Shown piece after piece: positions 45,125-53,408 of a DNA stretch of 64,000 bases. Below the pieces are notes generated by a model. That model did no database searches. It was not told where the DNA came from and saw only the letters and a list, made by a program, of their open reading frames with translations. Made by a program: the position numbers and the translations under genes. Numbering within the stretch: the stretch's first letter is position 1; the number at the start of each line of letters is the position of its first letter. The stretch covers positions 744,001-808,000 of the forward strand of contig CAXXPK010000003.1 in the NCBI GenBank assembly GCA_963678075.2. Direction: 5' to 3'. This DNA comes from Oleispirillum sp963678075. Its GTDB lineage: Bacteria > Pseudomonadota > Alphaproteobacteria > Rhodospirillales > Rhodospirillaceae.

Positions 45125-45533
45125 ATGAGCGCGACGCAACGCGTCACCTCGCCGACGTTCGGACCGGCTGCGACGACTCGGATCGCAAATGCCGGGCGCG
45201 GTGTTGCGACCGCTTCCTTCCAGAAGGTGGACGAGCTGAGCGGTTCCAACGCGATGGGGCCGCAGGAGCAGTCGGCTCGCTATGGCGATGGCTATCAGCT
45301 GCGGGAACAGGGGGCGCAACGCGATCCCGGACGGCGGCGTTCGGTTCCGGACCGTTTCCAGCTATGCCCAGATCAGCCACCTTGACGAGGTAATCTCGAC
45401 CTACGATTGGTCCGCATCCTCCGTGATGCTGCCAGCCGAGGTGATGCGCGGGGTCGGACGCCACGAGTCCAACATGCGGGTGATCGCCGGGATTGACGCG
45501 GTCGGTGGCGAGACCCTCAATCGTCTATACTAG
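45125..45533 (+). pseudogene. Small gene of unknown function, frameshifted in a G run
   Basis: From ATG 45125 (after GAGGGAAGGGCGCTCG) the frame reads MSATQRVTSPTFGPAATT to GYQLREQG; then a G run at about 45313 appears to hold one base too many. In the next frame the protein continues RNAIPDGGVRFRTVSSYAQISHL to GGETLNRLY and TAG at 45533. If corrected, it is a soluble protein of about 135 residues without membrane segments. I do not recognise the family. Frame continuity judged by the lack of other sensible ends; a sequencing error is possible. Confidence 0.5.
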
Positions 45534-45794
45534 CCGGGCGCGGCAAAACCATTGGATGGCGGCGCCCGGGGTCCTTTCGCCAATTCCGCATCGCGTTCTT
45601 ACAGGACAGCCCCGCGATCTTGCTTCGGTCGCCCCCCGGGGCTTGGCGAAAATCATCCGTCGTTCGCATGCCCAAGCCCTCTTCTAAAATCAAATCCCGA
45701 CGATTGTGACGAAGGGGCTTGGCGAAGTCGCGGCGCTGCGTTCATCATGGCGCGGTGCTTGCCGCGCGCTTGTTTCGTCTGTTCGGAGCCTCGG

Positions 45795-46355
45795 ATGACG
45801 CAGACCGTCGTTCCCTCCACCTTCGATGTCGTGATCTGGCTGATGGATCGTGCCCTTAACGAGGACGAATACCTGCAGCCCGTGAAGCTGCATCGCCTGT
45901 TGTTTCTGGCGCAGGCCTATTTCGCCGTTGCCTATGGCGGTGGCAAGCTTGCCCCCGCCACCTTCCTGGCCGAGGAGAACGGCCCGATCGAACCCGATGT
46001 CTGGCGGGTCTATGCCAGTGGCCGCCCCTACATCGAAAACGTGCCGTTGCCTGAACTCGTCGAACATTTTCTCGACAGCGTGTGGCGGCGCTTCGGGTCG
46101 TACTCCGCCGATTATCTGGGGGAGTTGCTGCGTGGACAGCCGCCGTTCCAGGAGGCCTTCAAGCAGGGTCCCCGTCACGAGATATCGCTGGAGGCGATGA
46201 TCGCGTTTTACGGTCGTCCGCGCCCCTCCGCAGTCAAGTCCGCGGCGGTGCCTTCCGCCGATGAAGTCTTGCGCCTGCGGACCTTGGTGACGGCGGACGG
46301 CAAACCGGTCAATGTTCGTCGTTGGACCCCGCGCGGTTCCGCTAAGGGAGGGTGA
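45795..46355 (+). CDS. Panacea-domain (SocA/DUF4065-like) protein
   Basis: A 186-residue protein with the Panacea/DUF4065 fold: FDVVIWLMDRALNEDEYLQPVKLHRLLFLAQAYFAVAYGG, FLAEENGPIEPDVWRVYA, and a C-terminal helix-rich region. The family includes SocA, a proteolytic adaptor antitoxin in Caulobacter, and antitoxin-like partners found beside toxins or phage genes. No toxin gene is adjacent here. It could be a lone antitoxin-like regulator. ATG 45795 follows CGGAGCCTCGG, a fair ribosome site. Confidence 0.8.
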   Translation: MTQTVVPSTFDVVIWLMDRALNEDEYLQPVKLHRLLFLAQAYFAVAYGGGKLAPATFLAEENGPIEPDVWRVYASGRPYIENVPLPELVEHFLDSVWRRFGSYSADYLGELLRGQPPFQEAFKQGPRHEISLEAMIAFYGRPRPSAVKSAAVPSADEVLRLRTLVTADGKPVNVRRWTPRGSAKGG

Positions 46356-46508
46356 AATTCCTGTCGTTCCAGGGCGTTCACCGTACAGGGCCAGCGTTAT
46401 GCTGCGGCTTTTTTCCGAAACAGTCTTTCCCCGGTCCGGGGCTTCGTGCATACTGTGAAGTTACTCGCTTGGGTCGGTAATCCTTGGGTTCCCTGGGGGT
46501 GACGGGGG

Positions 46509-48011
46509 TCAATGAACCCTTCGAAAACAGGGCAAAAAAACGTCAGGGGTATGAGAAGACATCTGCCATCCATTTTCGCCCTTCTTGTGGGGGGGGTGTG
46601 CTGGGGCAACCCGGACGTGGCTTTCGCAGCAGAGCAGGTTGCCTCTGCCGTGGGGGGGCATGCCGTGCCGCACGTCGACGGCGCGACTCTGGGGCTTTTG
46701 TGGGTTCTGCCGTTCTGCGCGATGCTGCTGTCCATCGCCCTGTTCCCGTTGATCCTGCCGCATTTCTGGCATCACAATTTCGGCAAGGCGGCCCTGTTCT
46801 GGGCGCTGTGCTTCTTGATTCCGGCGTATTTCGAGTTCGGCCCCTCGGTGGTGCTGTACGAGGTTCTGCACGTCGTCCTGCTGGAATACATGCCTTTCGT
46901 CATCTTGCTGTTCTCGTTGTTCACGGTGGCGGGCGGGGTGCGGTTGACGGGGTCGCTACACGGTTCGCCGTCGTTGAATACGGCGATGTTGGCGCTTGGG
47001 ACCTTTCTGGCCAGTTGGATGGGAACCACCGGCGCGGCGATGCTGTTGATCCGCCCGATCATCCGTGCCAACGAACATCGCGAGCACAAGGTTCACATCA
47101 TCGTTTTCTTCATCTTCCTGGTGGCCAACATCGGTGGCTCGTTGACGCCTTTGGGCGACCCGCCGTTGTTCCTGGGGTTCTTGAAGGGGGTGTCGTTCTT
47201 CTGGACGACGCAGCACTTGTTGCTGCCGTTGCTGATGATGGCGGGGGTTCTGCTGCTGGTCTTTTTCGCCCTGGATACTTGGTTCTACCGGCATGAAGGG
47301 CATGAGACGCCGACCGACGAGCCGAAGGAAAAAGTCGGGATCGAGGGCAAGGTCAACATTCTGCTGCTGGCCGGGGTGATCGCCGCCGTGTTGTTGAGTG
47401 GTTTGTGGCCCCATGATTACCGCTTTGCGGTCAAAGTCTATCATGTGCCTCTGGAAATCCAGAACGTGACGCGCGATGCGCTGCTGCTGCTGCTGGCCTA
47501 TTTATCCTGGAAGCTGACCAGCCGTGAAAGCCGCAAGGCCAATGCCTTCAACTGGTTTCCGATCATCGAAGTGGGCAAGCTGTTCGGCGGCATCTTCATG
47601 ACGATCATTCCGGCGATCGCCATTCTGAAGGCCGGGGCGGCCGGCGTGTTGTCGCCGGTGGTGCATGCGGTCACCGATGCCGTCGGCGAGCCGATTAATT
47701 CCATGTACTTCATTCTGACCGGACTGTTGTCGTCGTTTCTCGACAATGCGCCGACCTATCTGGTTTTCTTCAATACGGCGGGTGGCGACCCCCATATCCT
47801 GATGGGTGAAGTTGCCACCCTGATGGCGATTTCCTGCGGCGCGGTGTTCATGGGCGCCAACACCTATGTCGGTAACGCGCCGAACTTCATGGTCAAGGCG
47901 ATTGCCGAGGAACGCGGCGTTAAGATGCCCAGTTTCTTCGGTTATATGGTGTGGTCATTCGGTATTCTGGGGCCGCTTTATGCGCTCCTGGTTTTCCTGT
48001 TTTTCCTCTGA
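46509..48011 (+). CDS. nhaD: NhaD-type sodium/proton antiporter
   Basis: An integral membrane antiporter of about 500 residues with a cleavable-looking signal (ALLVGGVCWGNPDVAFA) and at least eleven hydrophobic segments. Family motifs visible: LGTFLASWMGTTGAAMLLIRPII, VANIGGSLTPLGDPPLFLGFL and SSFLDNAPTYLVFF, all typical of NhaD/ArsB-like ion transporters. It exports sodium (or lithium) in exchange for protons. The 46356-46508 leader has a GC-rich stretch that may be structured. A long bidirectional hairpin follows. Confidence 0.9.
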   Translation, partial: SMNPSKTGQKNVRGMRRHLPSIFALLVGGVCWGNPDVAFAAEQVASAVGGHAVPHVDGATLGLLWVLPFCAMLLSIALFPLILPHFWHHNFGKAALFWALCFLIPAYFEFGPSVVLYEVLHVVLLEYMPFVILLFSLFTVAGGVRLTGSLHGSPSLNTAMLALGTFLASWMGTTGAAMLLIRPIIRANEHREHKVHIIVFFIFLVANIGGSLTPLGDPPLFLGFLKGVSFFWTTQHLLLPLLMMAGVLLLVFFALDTWFYRHEGHETPTDEPKEKVGIEGKVNILLLAGVIAAVLLSGLWPHDYRFAVKVYHVPLEIQNVTRDALLLLLAYLSWKLTSRESRKANAFNWFPIIEVGKLFGGIFMTIIPAIAILKAGAAGVLSPVVHAVTDAVGEPINSMYFILTGLLSSFLDNAPTYLVFFNTAGGDPHILMGEVATLMAISCGAVFMGANTYVGNAPNFMVKAIAEERGVKMPSFFGYMVWSFGILGPLYALLVFLFFL

Positions 48012-48023
48012 TCCGGCGTCTTT

Positions 48024-48068
48024 TCGCCCACGAAAAAGCCCCGATTTCTGGGGCTTTTTCGTGGGCGA
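48024..48068. terminator. Bidirectional terminator between nhaD and the stress protein gene
   Basis: A 19-bp perfect stem: TCGCCCACGAAAAAGCCCC (48024-48042) with its complement at 48050-48068 and a 7-nt loop. Internal A5/T5 runs allow use from both sides. Confidence 0.9.
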
Positions 48069-48076
48069 AGGGTCGG

Positions 48077-48904
48077 TCAGTGCGCCATCAGGATGGGAAT
48101 ATTGGCGCTGGTCAGTAGGCGGCGGGTGCCGCCGCCCAGAACCAATTCGCGCAGGCGCGAATTGCCGGCCCCCCCCATCACGATCATGTCGGCGCGGGAT
48201 TCGCGGGCATATTCCAGGACCCGTCCCTCGGCGGCGCGGGCGCCATGCTGCGGTGCGCGAACTGCGGGTTCGATGCCGTGCAGGCGCAGAGTGTTGGCGA
48301 TTTTCTCGAGCGAGCGGGCGGCCTCCTTGCCGCCTTCCCGCGACACCAGGGTCACGGACTCGGCCTGCAGCAGAAAGGGGATTGCGGCGCGCACCGCGCG
48401 CGAGCATTCGACGGTTTCCTTCCAGGCGACCAGGATGCGGCGGCCCAGCACCATCCGCCGCTGGCCGTGCGGCAGCACGATCACCGGGCAACTGCCGACC
48501 ATCGCCAACTGGTCGGGAAGTTCCGCGAAGAGCATTTCCTCAAGGTTTTGCGGGTCGCTTTGGCTGACGATCGCCAGGTCGTAGTAGTGCGACATCTGGG
48601 TCAGGACCTTGATGTGTTCGCCCTCGACCATCGTCCACTCGTAACGGACATCGTGCAGCTTGCACCACTGGCGGAATTCGTGTTCGACGGTTTTGGATTT
48701 CTCCGCCGCGATATCTTCGACCTCGTTGGTATAGGCAAGGGACACGGTCCGCCCGTCCGCGCCGGTCGGCGTGCGCACCGGGCTGGTGATGAAGACCACG
48801 CTGAGGACCGCGTTGTGCCGACAGGCGAGATTGTAGGCAACGCGCAGGCGAGTCATGTATTCCTCGTCATTGGCAAGATGGACGAGGATGGATCTGATGC
48901 TCAT
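48077..48904 (-). CDS. Tandem universal stress protein (UspA family)
   Basis: A 275-residue protein made of two UspA folds. The N-terminal one starts MSIRSILVHLANDEEYMTRL and is degenerate at the nucleotide loop. The C-terminal one carries RILVAWKETVECSRAVRAA and the ATP-binding pattern MIVMGGAGNSRLRELVLGGGTRRLL, close to the family G-2X-G-9X-G(S/T). Such proteins respond to envelope or metabolic stress. It converges on nhaD through a strong bidirectional terminator. Confidence 0.88.
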   Translation of the reverse strand: MSIRSILVHLANDEEYMTRLRVAYNLACRHNAVLSVVFITSPVRTPTGADGRTVSLAYTNEVEDIAAEKSKTVEHEFRQWCKLHDVRYEWTMVEGEHIKVLTQMSHYYDLAIVSQSDPQNLEEMLFAELPDQLAMVGSCPVIVLPHGQRRMVLGRRILVAWKETVECSRAVRAAIPFLLQAESVTLVSREGGKEAARSLEKIANTLRLHGIEPAVRAPQHGARAAEGRVLEYARESRADMIVMGGAGNSRLRELVLGGGTRRLLTSANIPILMAH

Positions 48905-49131
48905 ACCGAGGCGTTTCCTGCTTTGGGCCTCTGGCCACGGGTATTCCCGGGGGCGGAGACGCTATTCCGGAGGAGCGGGAAAGTCAACAACCAGTCTTGC
49001 AAACCCCAAGTGGGTCCGAATTCCAGAACCGTCAATGCCTTCGCAAGGTATTGACGCGCACCGAGCTTGGACACGAACAACACCTCGATTCAAGGGTAAC
49101 TTTCGGCGTGATTTGATGCAAGGCCGGCGGT

Positions 49132-49171
49132 GAAAAATCACCCCAACGGAGGTCGCCGGGGTGATTTTTTC
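49132..49171 (-). terminator. Terminator after the thiY-like gene
   Basis: ATCACCCC (49137-49144) pairs with GGGGTGAT (49158-49165) with flanking A5/T6 arms. On the minus strand the stop is at 49176 and the T run follows the stem, just downstream. Confidence 0.8.
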
Positions 49172-49175
49172 GTGG

Positions 49176-50168
49176 TCAGTTCAAAGACACCACGTAGCGG
49201 TCGATCGGCACGTGGCGACCGATCAGGTTCTGCTTGAACAGGTGTTCGGCAAAACGCACGTAGCGCGTGCGATCAACCGCCAGAGGGCGCAGGGCGAAGC
49301 GCGGCAAGGTGTCTCTCCAGGCGCGGCGGTTGAGCTCGGTGTTCAGACTTTTGTCATAGGAGGCGAAGGCGTCCCAGGATTCCTTGGGGTGGTTGACCAA
49401 GCAGAGGGCGGCACGTTCGACGGCGTCCAGAAAGCGGCGGATTCTGGGGTCTCCCAGGCGTTGCTGGTGGGTGATGTAGATCAGTTCGTCATAGACCGGC
49501 ACGCCGTTCTCTTCGGGGAAGAAGGCGACGCCGGGATGTTTCGCCAAATCCATCTGGTTGATCTCGAAATTGCGGAAGGCGCCGATTACCGCATCCACTT
49601 GGTGGCTAAGTAGGGCTGGGGCCAGCGAAAAGTTGACGTTGACCAGGGTTACGTCCTTGAGGCTCAGGCCGTGGCTGGCCAACATGGTGCCCAACAGGGC
49701 GTCCTCGAAGCCAGAGATCGAGTACCCGATCTTCTTGCCCTTCAGGTCGGCGATGTTCTTGATCGGGCCCTTTTTCAGAACCACCAGGGAGTTGAGCGGC
49801 GTTTCGATCAGTGTGCCGACCCGCACGATCGGCAGCCCGGCTTCGGCCAGTAGATGCAATTGCGGCTGATAGGTCACCGCGATGTCGGCTTCCTTCGCGG
49901 CGACCAGCTTTGGCGGCGCGTTGGGGTCTGCGGGGGCGATCAGATCGATGTCAAGCCCGGCCTCGCGGAAGTATCCCAGCTGTTTCGCCAGGACGATGGG
50001 GGCGTGATCGGGATTCACGAACCAGTCGAGGGCCACGGTCAGCTTTTCGGGAGACTGTGGTTTGGTGGGGGCGGGGGTCTGGGCCGCCGCCGGGGATACC
50101 GCCAGACATGCGGCGAACATCAGGCCGAAGCCGACGAATAGGGCTTTCTTGACGATGGACAGGGTCAT
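49176..50168 (-). CDS. thiY: ABC transporter substrate-binding protein, thiamine-precursor (ThiY/NMT1) type
   Basis: A periplasmic binding protein of about 330 residues of the NMT1/ThiY group that binds pyrimidine precursors of thiamine. A signal peptide (FVGFGLMFAACLAVSPAAAQ) starts near residue 11; the mature part opens LTVALDWFVNPDHAPIVLAKQLGYF, the classic ThiY/SsuA-like start, and holds ADIAVTYQPQLHLLAEAGLP and NSLVVLKKGPIKNIADLKGKKIGYS. ATG 50168 gives a proper signal peptide; ATG 50207, overlapping the upstream stop by 4 bp, is an alternative. It is intact, although its ATPase/permease partner is broken. Confidence 0.85.
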   Translation of the reverse strand: MTLSIVKKALFVGFGLMFAACLAVSPAAAQTPAPTKPQSPEKLTVALDWFVNPDHAPIVLAKQLGYFREAGLDIDLIAPADPNAPPKLVAAKEADIAVTYQPQLHLLAEAGLPIVRVGTLIETPLNSLVVLKKGPIKNIADLKGKKIGYSISGFEDALLGTMLASHGLSLKDVTLVNVNFSLAPALLSHQVDAVIGAFRNFEINQMDLAKHPGVAFFPEENGVPVYDELIYITHQQRLGDPRIRRFLDAVERAALCLVNHPKESWDAFASYDKSLNTELNRRAWRDTLPRFALRPLAVDRTRYVRFAEHLFKQNLIGRHVPIDRYVVSLN

Positions 50169-50203
50169 TTTGGACAAGAATCCGGGCGGTTGGGGGAGGA
50201 AGG

Positions 50204-51093
50204 TCATCGCGGGTCGTCCAGGGTATCGTGCACCCAGGGCAGGCGGTGGTGCAAGATGCCGCCGATCACGGTATGCAACAGAATTGCCATGGTCGCCAGC
50301 AGGGCGAGGGCGGCGAACATCAGGGGGACCTGCATGCGGGCGTTGGCGTGCAGCATCAGAAATCCCAATCCGGCGCTGGAGCCGACCCATTCGCTGACCA
50401 CCGCGCCGAACCCGCCGCCCAGCAGCAGGCCAAGGGCGATTTCGGTGGGGGTGGCCGGGTTTCCGTTCAGCACCAGGACCCGGTAGCCGAGGCGCAGGGC
50501 CTCCATCGGGTCGTGGGTGACGAAAATCACGGTGCGGCCGGCCAGCATTCGTGCCGCCAGATCCTGCAACCCCAACCGGGTCAGGGGATCGACCGCGGAA
50601 AACGGCTCGTCCATCAGCACCACCGGGCGGTCTTCCATTAGGGTGCGGGCGAGGGCGGCGCGTTGGCGCATGCCGCCGGAGAGGGTGTCGGGGCGGTCGT
50701 TCGCTCGTGTCGCTAGTCCTGCCGCCTTCAGCAGGCTCAGGGCGCGGGGCGTGGTGTCCGAGGTTTCGCCCCGCAGTCGTGCCCCCAGGCGGACGTTTTC
50801 CAACACCGACAACCAGGGCAGTAGCAGGTCCTTTTGCGACATCCAGGCAATGCGCCCGGTCAGGGGGCGCCGGTTTCGTCGCCGATGGCGCCGGATTCCG
50901 CCGGGGTTAACCCGGCGATCAGGCGCAACAGGGTGGTTTTGCCGACGCCGGAAGGCCCCAGGAGCCCGGTGAAGCGCCCGGCCTTGGCCGTGAAGGCCAG
51001 ATCGTCGAACAGGATCGCGCGGCCCAGGGTCAGGCGGATGCCGTCAAGCCGAACGCCGGGCGGGCAAGACGAGGGGAGGGGCGCGTCGGTCAT
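50204..51093 (-). pseudogene. ThiZ-like ABC ATPase fused to the tail of a ThiX-like permease, with frameshift
   Basis: ATG 51093 starts an ABC ATPase (Walker A GPSGVGKTTLL). After DETGAP one C is missing in a C run near 50868 and the frame breaks. It resumes as ARLRGETSDTTPRALSLL, the signature LSGGMRQRAALARTL, Walker B VLMDEPFSA and the switch FVTHDP. At VLVLNGNPAT, where the ATPase should still have its last 30 or so residues, the reading runs without stop into the end of an ABC permease (GAVVSEWVGSSAGLGFLMLHANARMQ to LPWVHDT). About two thirds of the permease is missing. A deletion joined the two genes in frame. The transporter is therefore disabled, although the riboswitch and binding protein survive. 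Confidence 0.8.
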
Positions 51094-51098
51094 CGGTC

Positions 51099-51185
51099 AC
51101 GTTCCTACGCCGGTCTGAACCGGTTCAGGTTCCAAGGGTCGTTCCGAAGCAGGGACCTCTCAGCCGCTGCGGCGGCTTCCCCCGT
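51099..51185 (-). promoter_or_regulatory. TPP riboswitch (THI box)
   Basis: On the minus strand the sequence contains the THI-box core: GCTGAGAGGTCCC, then ACCCTTGGAACCTGAACCGG, then ACCGGCGTAGGAACGTG, immediately before the ATPase start at 51093. The order and spacing match thiamine pyrophosphate riboswitches. As the element ends only a few bases from the start codon, control by hiding the ribosome site is likely. It links the ABC locus to thiamine supply. Confidence 0.9.
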
Positions 51186-51272
51186 GGTGATCGCGGGACA
51201 TCTGGTTTCGCGCGATCATCCTTTGTATGGTGCTCCGTGGAATACGGGTCAAGGAAAACCGGGGAGGCCGCG

Positions 51273-51747
51273 ATGCGGATCGGATGTGTCGTGTTGGTTC
51301 TGGCGGCGGCCTTGGGCCTTGGGCCTTGTCCCGGCGGCCGTGGCGGCGCCCGCGCTTTCTGCGTTGATCGTGGAGCGTGCCGCCGGGGCTCCGGTGGTGT
51401 TCCGGGTCAAGGACGCCGATACCCCCGATGCGCGCGCGGTTGGGCTGATGGGGCGCGACGCGCTACCGCGAGACCACGGCATGCTGTTCGATTGCGGCCG
51501 TCCGGTGATGGCGCGGATGTGGATGCGCCAGACCAAAATTCCCTTGGATATGCTGTTCATCGATGGCGATGGCGTGATCCGCCGTATTCACGCGATGGCA
51601 TGGCCTTTCGACGAGACGGTGATCGCCGCGCCGGTGCCGGTGCGTTGGGTTCTTGAAATCGCGGGCGGGCGCGCCGCGGCCCTGGGGATCGCGGTGGGCG
51701 ATCGTCTGCGCAGGCAAGAAGCGTCGCCGATCGCGGGGCGTCCCTGA
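51273..51747 (+). pseudogene. DUF192 family protein, frameshifted by a heptanucleotide repeat in the signal peptide
   Basis: ATG 51273 begins a signal peptide (MRIGCVVLVLAAALGLG). A run of three GGCCTTG units at 51308-51328 then throws the frame; the rest of the protein reads in frame only if one 7-bp unit is removed: VPAAVAAPALSALIVERAAGAP, VGLMGRDALPRDHGMLFDCG, MWMRQTKIPLDMLFIDGDG and LEIAGGRAAALGIAVGDRL, all typical of exported DUF192. The corrected protein has about 155 residues. Function is unknown. tRNA-Pro lies downstream. Confidence 0.85.
51308..51328 (+). repeat. Three tandem copies of GGCCTTG
   Basis: Perfect heptanucleotide tandem repeat at the end of the DUF192 signal peptide. 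Two copies would keep the downstream domain in frame; three do not. Confidence 0.95.
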
Positions 51748-51790
51748 AAAGCGTTGCCTTGTGACGGGGATGCCCATATTTTCCAAGCCA

Positions 51791-51867
51791 CGGGGTGTAG
51801 CTCAGCCTGGTAGAGCGTCGGCTTTGGGAGCCGAAAGTCATAGGTTCGAATCCCATCACCCCGACCA
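51791..51867 (+). tRNA. tRNA-Pro (anticodon TGG)
   Basis: A 77-nt cloverleaf: acceptor CGGGGTG/CACCCCG, D arm with AGCTCAGCCTGGTAGAGC, anticodon stem TCGGC/GCCGA around the loop TTTGGGA, T arm with GGTTCGAATCC and an encoded CCA end. Confidence 0.97.
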
Positions 51868-51910
51868 CCGTCCGTGACCGGCGGAGGCAGAGACAGCGAA
51901 GGGGAAGACC

Positions 51911-52207
51911 ATGGCGAAAGCCCGGATTTACAAGCCAGCCAAGACCGCGATGCAGTCCGGGCGGGGCAATGCCGCGCGGTGGGTCCTGAACTTCGAACCC
52001 ACCGAAAGATGCCAGATCGATCCGCTGGTCGGGTGGGTCGGCTCCGGCGATACCCTGGCGCAACTGACGCTGAAGTTCGACAGCCGCGAGGCGGCGGTCG
52101 CCCATGCCGAGCGCAAGGGCCTGGATTATACGGTGGAGGAACCGAAGCGGATTCGGCTGGTTCCCAAGAATTATTCCGACAACTTCGCCGCGACGAAGTT
52201 GTCCTGA
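51911..52207 (+). CDS. NADH dehydrogenase accessory subunit (NDUFS4/18-kDa-like, ETC complex I subunit)
   Basis: A 98-residue protein of the alphaproteobacterial complex I accessory family related to NDUFS4: MAKARIYKPAKTAMQSGRGNAARWVLNFEP at the start, DPLVGWVGSGDTLAQLTLKF and HAERKGLDYTVEEPK. It is a peripheral subunit of respiratory complex I. Its place between tRNA-Pro and tRNA-Arg recurs in related genomes. GGGGAAGACC precedes the ATG. Confidence 0.92.
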   Translation: MAKARIYKPAKTAMQSGRGNAARWVLNFEPTERCQIDPLVGWVGSGDTLAQLTLKFDSREAAVAHAERKGLDYTVEEPKRIRLVPKNYSDNFAATKLS

Positions 52208-52232
52208 TCCGTCGGGCCGAAGGCCCGCCGAT

Positions 52233-52309
52233 GCGCCCTTAGCTCAGATGGATAGAGCACTTGCCTTCTAAGCGAGCGGTCGCTGGTTCGAATCCAGCAG
52301 GGCGCGCCA
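52233..52309 (+). tRNA. tRNA-Arg (anticodon TCT)
   Basis: A 77-nt cloverleaf with acceptor GCGCCCT/AGGGCGC, D arm AGCTCAGATGGATAGAGC, anticodon stem CTTGC/GCGAG around the loop CTTCTAA, T arm GGTTCGAATCC and an encoded CCA. Confidence 0.97.
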
Positions 52310-52534
52310 TTCTCCTTTTTCTTTTTTCGATCGGGCGCTTCCGGCTGCCGCGACTCGCGTTCGCGAGAGGCGCTGGCGGCGGTTTTTGCATGCCCCGGGT
52401 CGTGGCATTGGTGCGTTTCGATGCCTTGAGGGGCGATTCTTGGTGCTCGTTCGCCCATTCTTCGTGCAAACGAGCCTAATAAATATGCAAAAAATAGAAA
52501 TGACTTTAAATTGTGCGCTATTTCCAAATTATGC

Positions 52535-52552
52535 TATTTATCTGGATAAATA
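52535..52552 (+). promoter_or_regulatory. Candidate operator of the GntR regulator
   Basis: TATTTATCTGGATAAATA is an 18-bp perfect palindrome with a 2-bp centre, in an AT-rich strip 23 bp before the GntR start. Position suggests autoregulation or promoter control; the rest of 52310-52534 shows no gene. Confidence 0.55.
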
Positions 52553-52575
52553 AGCCTTGCAACCAGGAGCCGCCG

Positions 52576-53340
52576 ATGGCCTCTCGCCCGATGCGCCGCC
52601 GCACCAAGCTTTCGGACGTGATCGTTCAGGACGTGAAGCGCCTGATCGTCGCCGAATGCCTGAAGCCGGGCGATCGCGTGCCGAGCGAGCCGGAGTTGAT
52701 CGAAACCTACGGCTGCTCCAAGGGCACGGTGCGCGAGGCCCTGAAGGCGCTGGAAGTGGAGGGCCTGGTGGTCACCCGGACCGGCCCCGGCGGCGGCGCC
52801 TATCTGGCCGATGCCAACAGCAAACCCGCTGCCTGCATTCTTAGGAACTTTCTGCACTTTCAGCATCTGGATGGCGAACAGGTCTATCAGATCCGCAAGG
52901 TGGTGGAGCCGGAACTGACGGCTTCGGTGGTCGGGAGACTGACCGAGGCGCAGTTCGCGGCGCAGGAAGACAACGTCATCGTTTGCAGCCGCCGTCCGGA
53001 AACCGAGGAAGAGCAACGCCGCCAGCGCATCCTGGAACTGGAATTCCACAACATTCTGGCGGAAGCCTGTCCCAATCCGTTGCTGGCCTTCGTCGGGCGT
53101 TTTCTCAACGACATGCTGCGCGATCTGGTGGTGCTGAAGCAGGCCTACAAGCCGGAGCGCCACCAGTTCGGCGAGTCCAATGTCGATTATCACCGCCGTT
53201 TGCTGCTGGCCTATCGCGTGCGGGACGCGATGCAGGTGCGCATCCTGATGCTGGATCACATGCGCGATGCAGAACGCCACATGACCGCGCTGGAGGGCGA
53301 GGTCGCCAAAACGTTTCTGTTTGGTTTTCTCCGTCCGTGA
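52576..53340 (+). CDS. GntR-family (FadR-type) transcriptional regulator
   Basis: A 254-residue regulator: an N-terminal winged helix-turn-helix (KLSDVIVQDVKRLIVAECLKPGDRVPSEPELIETYGCSKGTVREALKALEVEGLV) and a C-terminal all-helical FCD domain with conserved metal-type residues (LELEFHNILAEACPNP, HRRLLLAYRVRDA, LDHMRDAERHM). It probably senses an organic acid and regulates the adjacent transport genes. The solute-binding gene that begins 68 bp downstream has been cut off by an IS, so the former target is lost. ATG 52576 follows CAGGAGCCGCCG. Confidence 0.9.
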   Translation: MASRPMRRRTKLSDVIVQDVKRLIVAECLKPGDRVPSEPELIETYGCSKGTVREALKALEVEGLVVTRTGPGGGAYLADANSKPAACILRNFLHFQHLDGEQVYQIRKVVEPELTASVVGRLTEAQFAAQEDNVIVCSRRPETEEEQRRQRILELEFHNILAEACPNPLLAFVGRFLNDMLRDLVVLKQAYKPERHQFGESNVDYHRRLLLAYRVRDAMQVRILMLDHMRDAERHMTALEGEVAKTFLFGFLRP

Positions 53341-53408
53341 ATGGCCGGGGTGCGTAGGGTTTTCTTCATTGCCATCGCCAATCGTCAAAAAAATCGAGTG
53401 AGGCTTCC

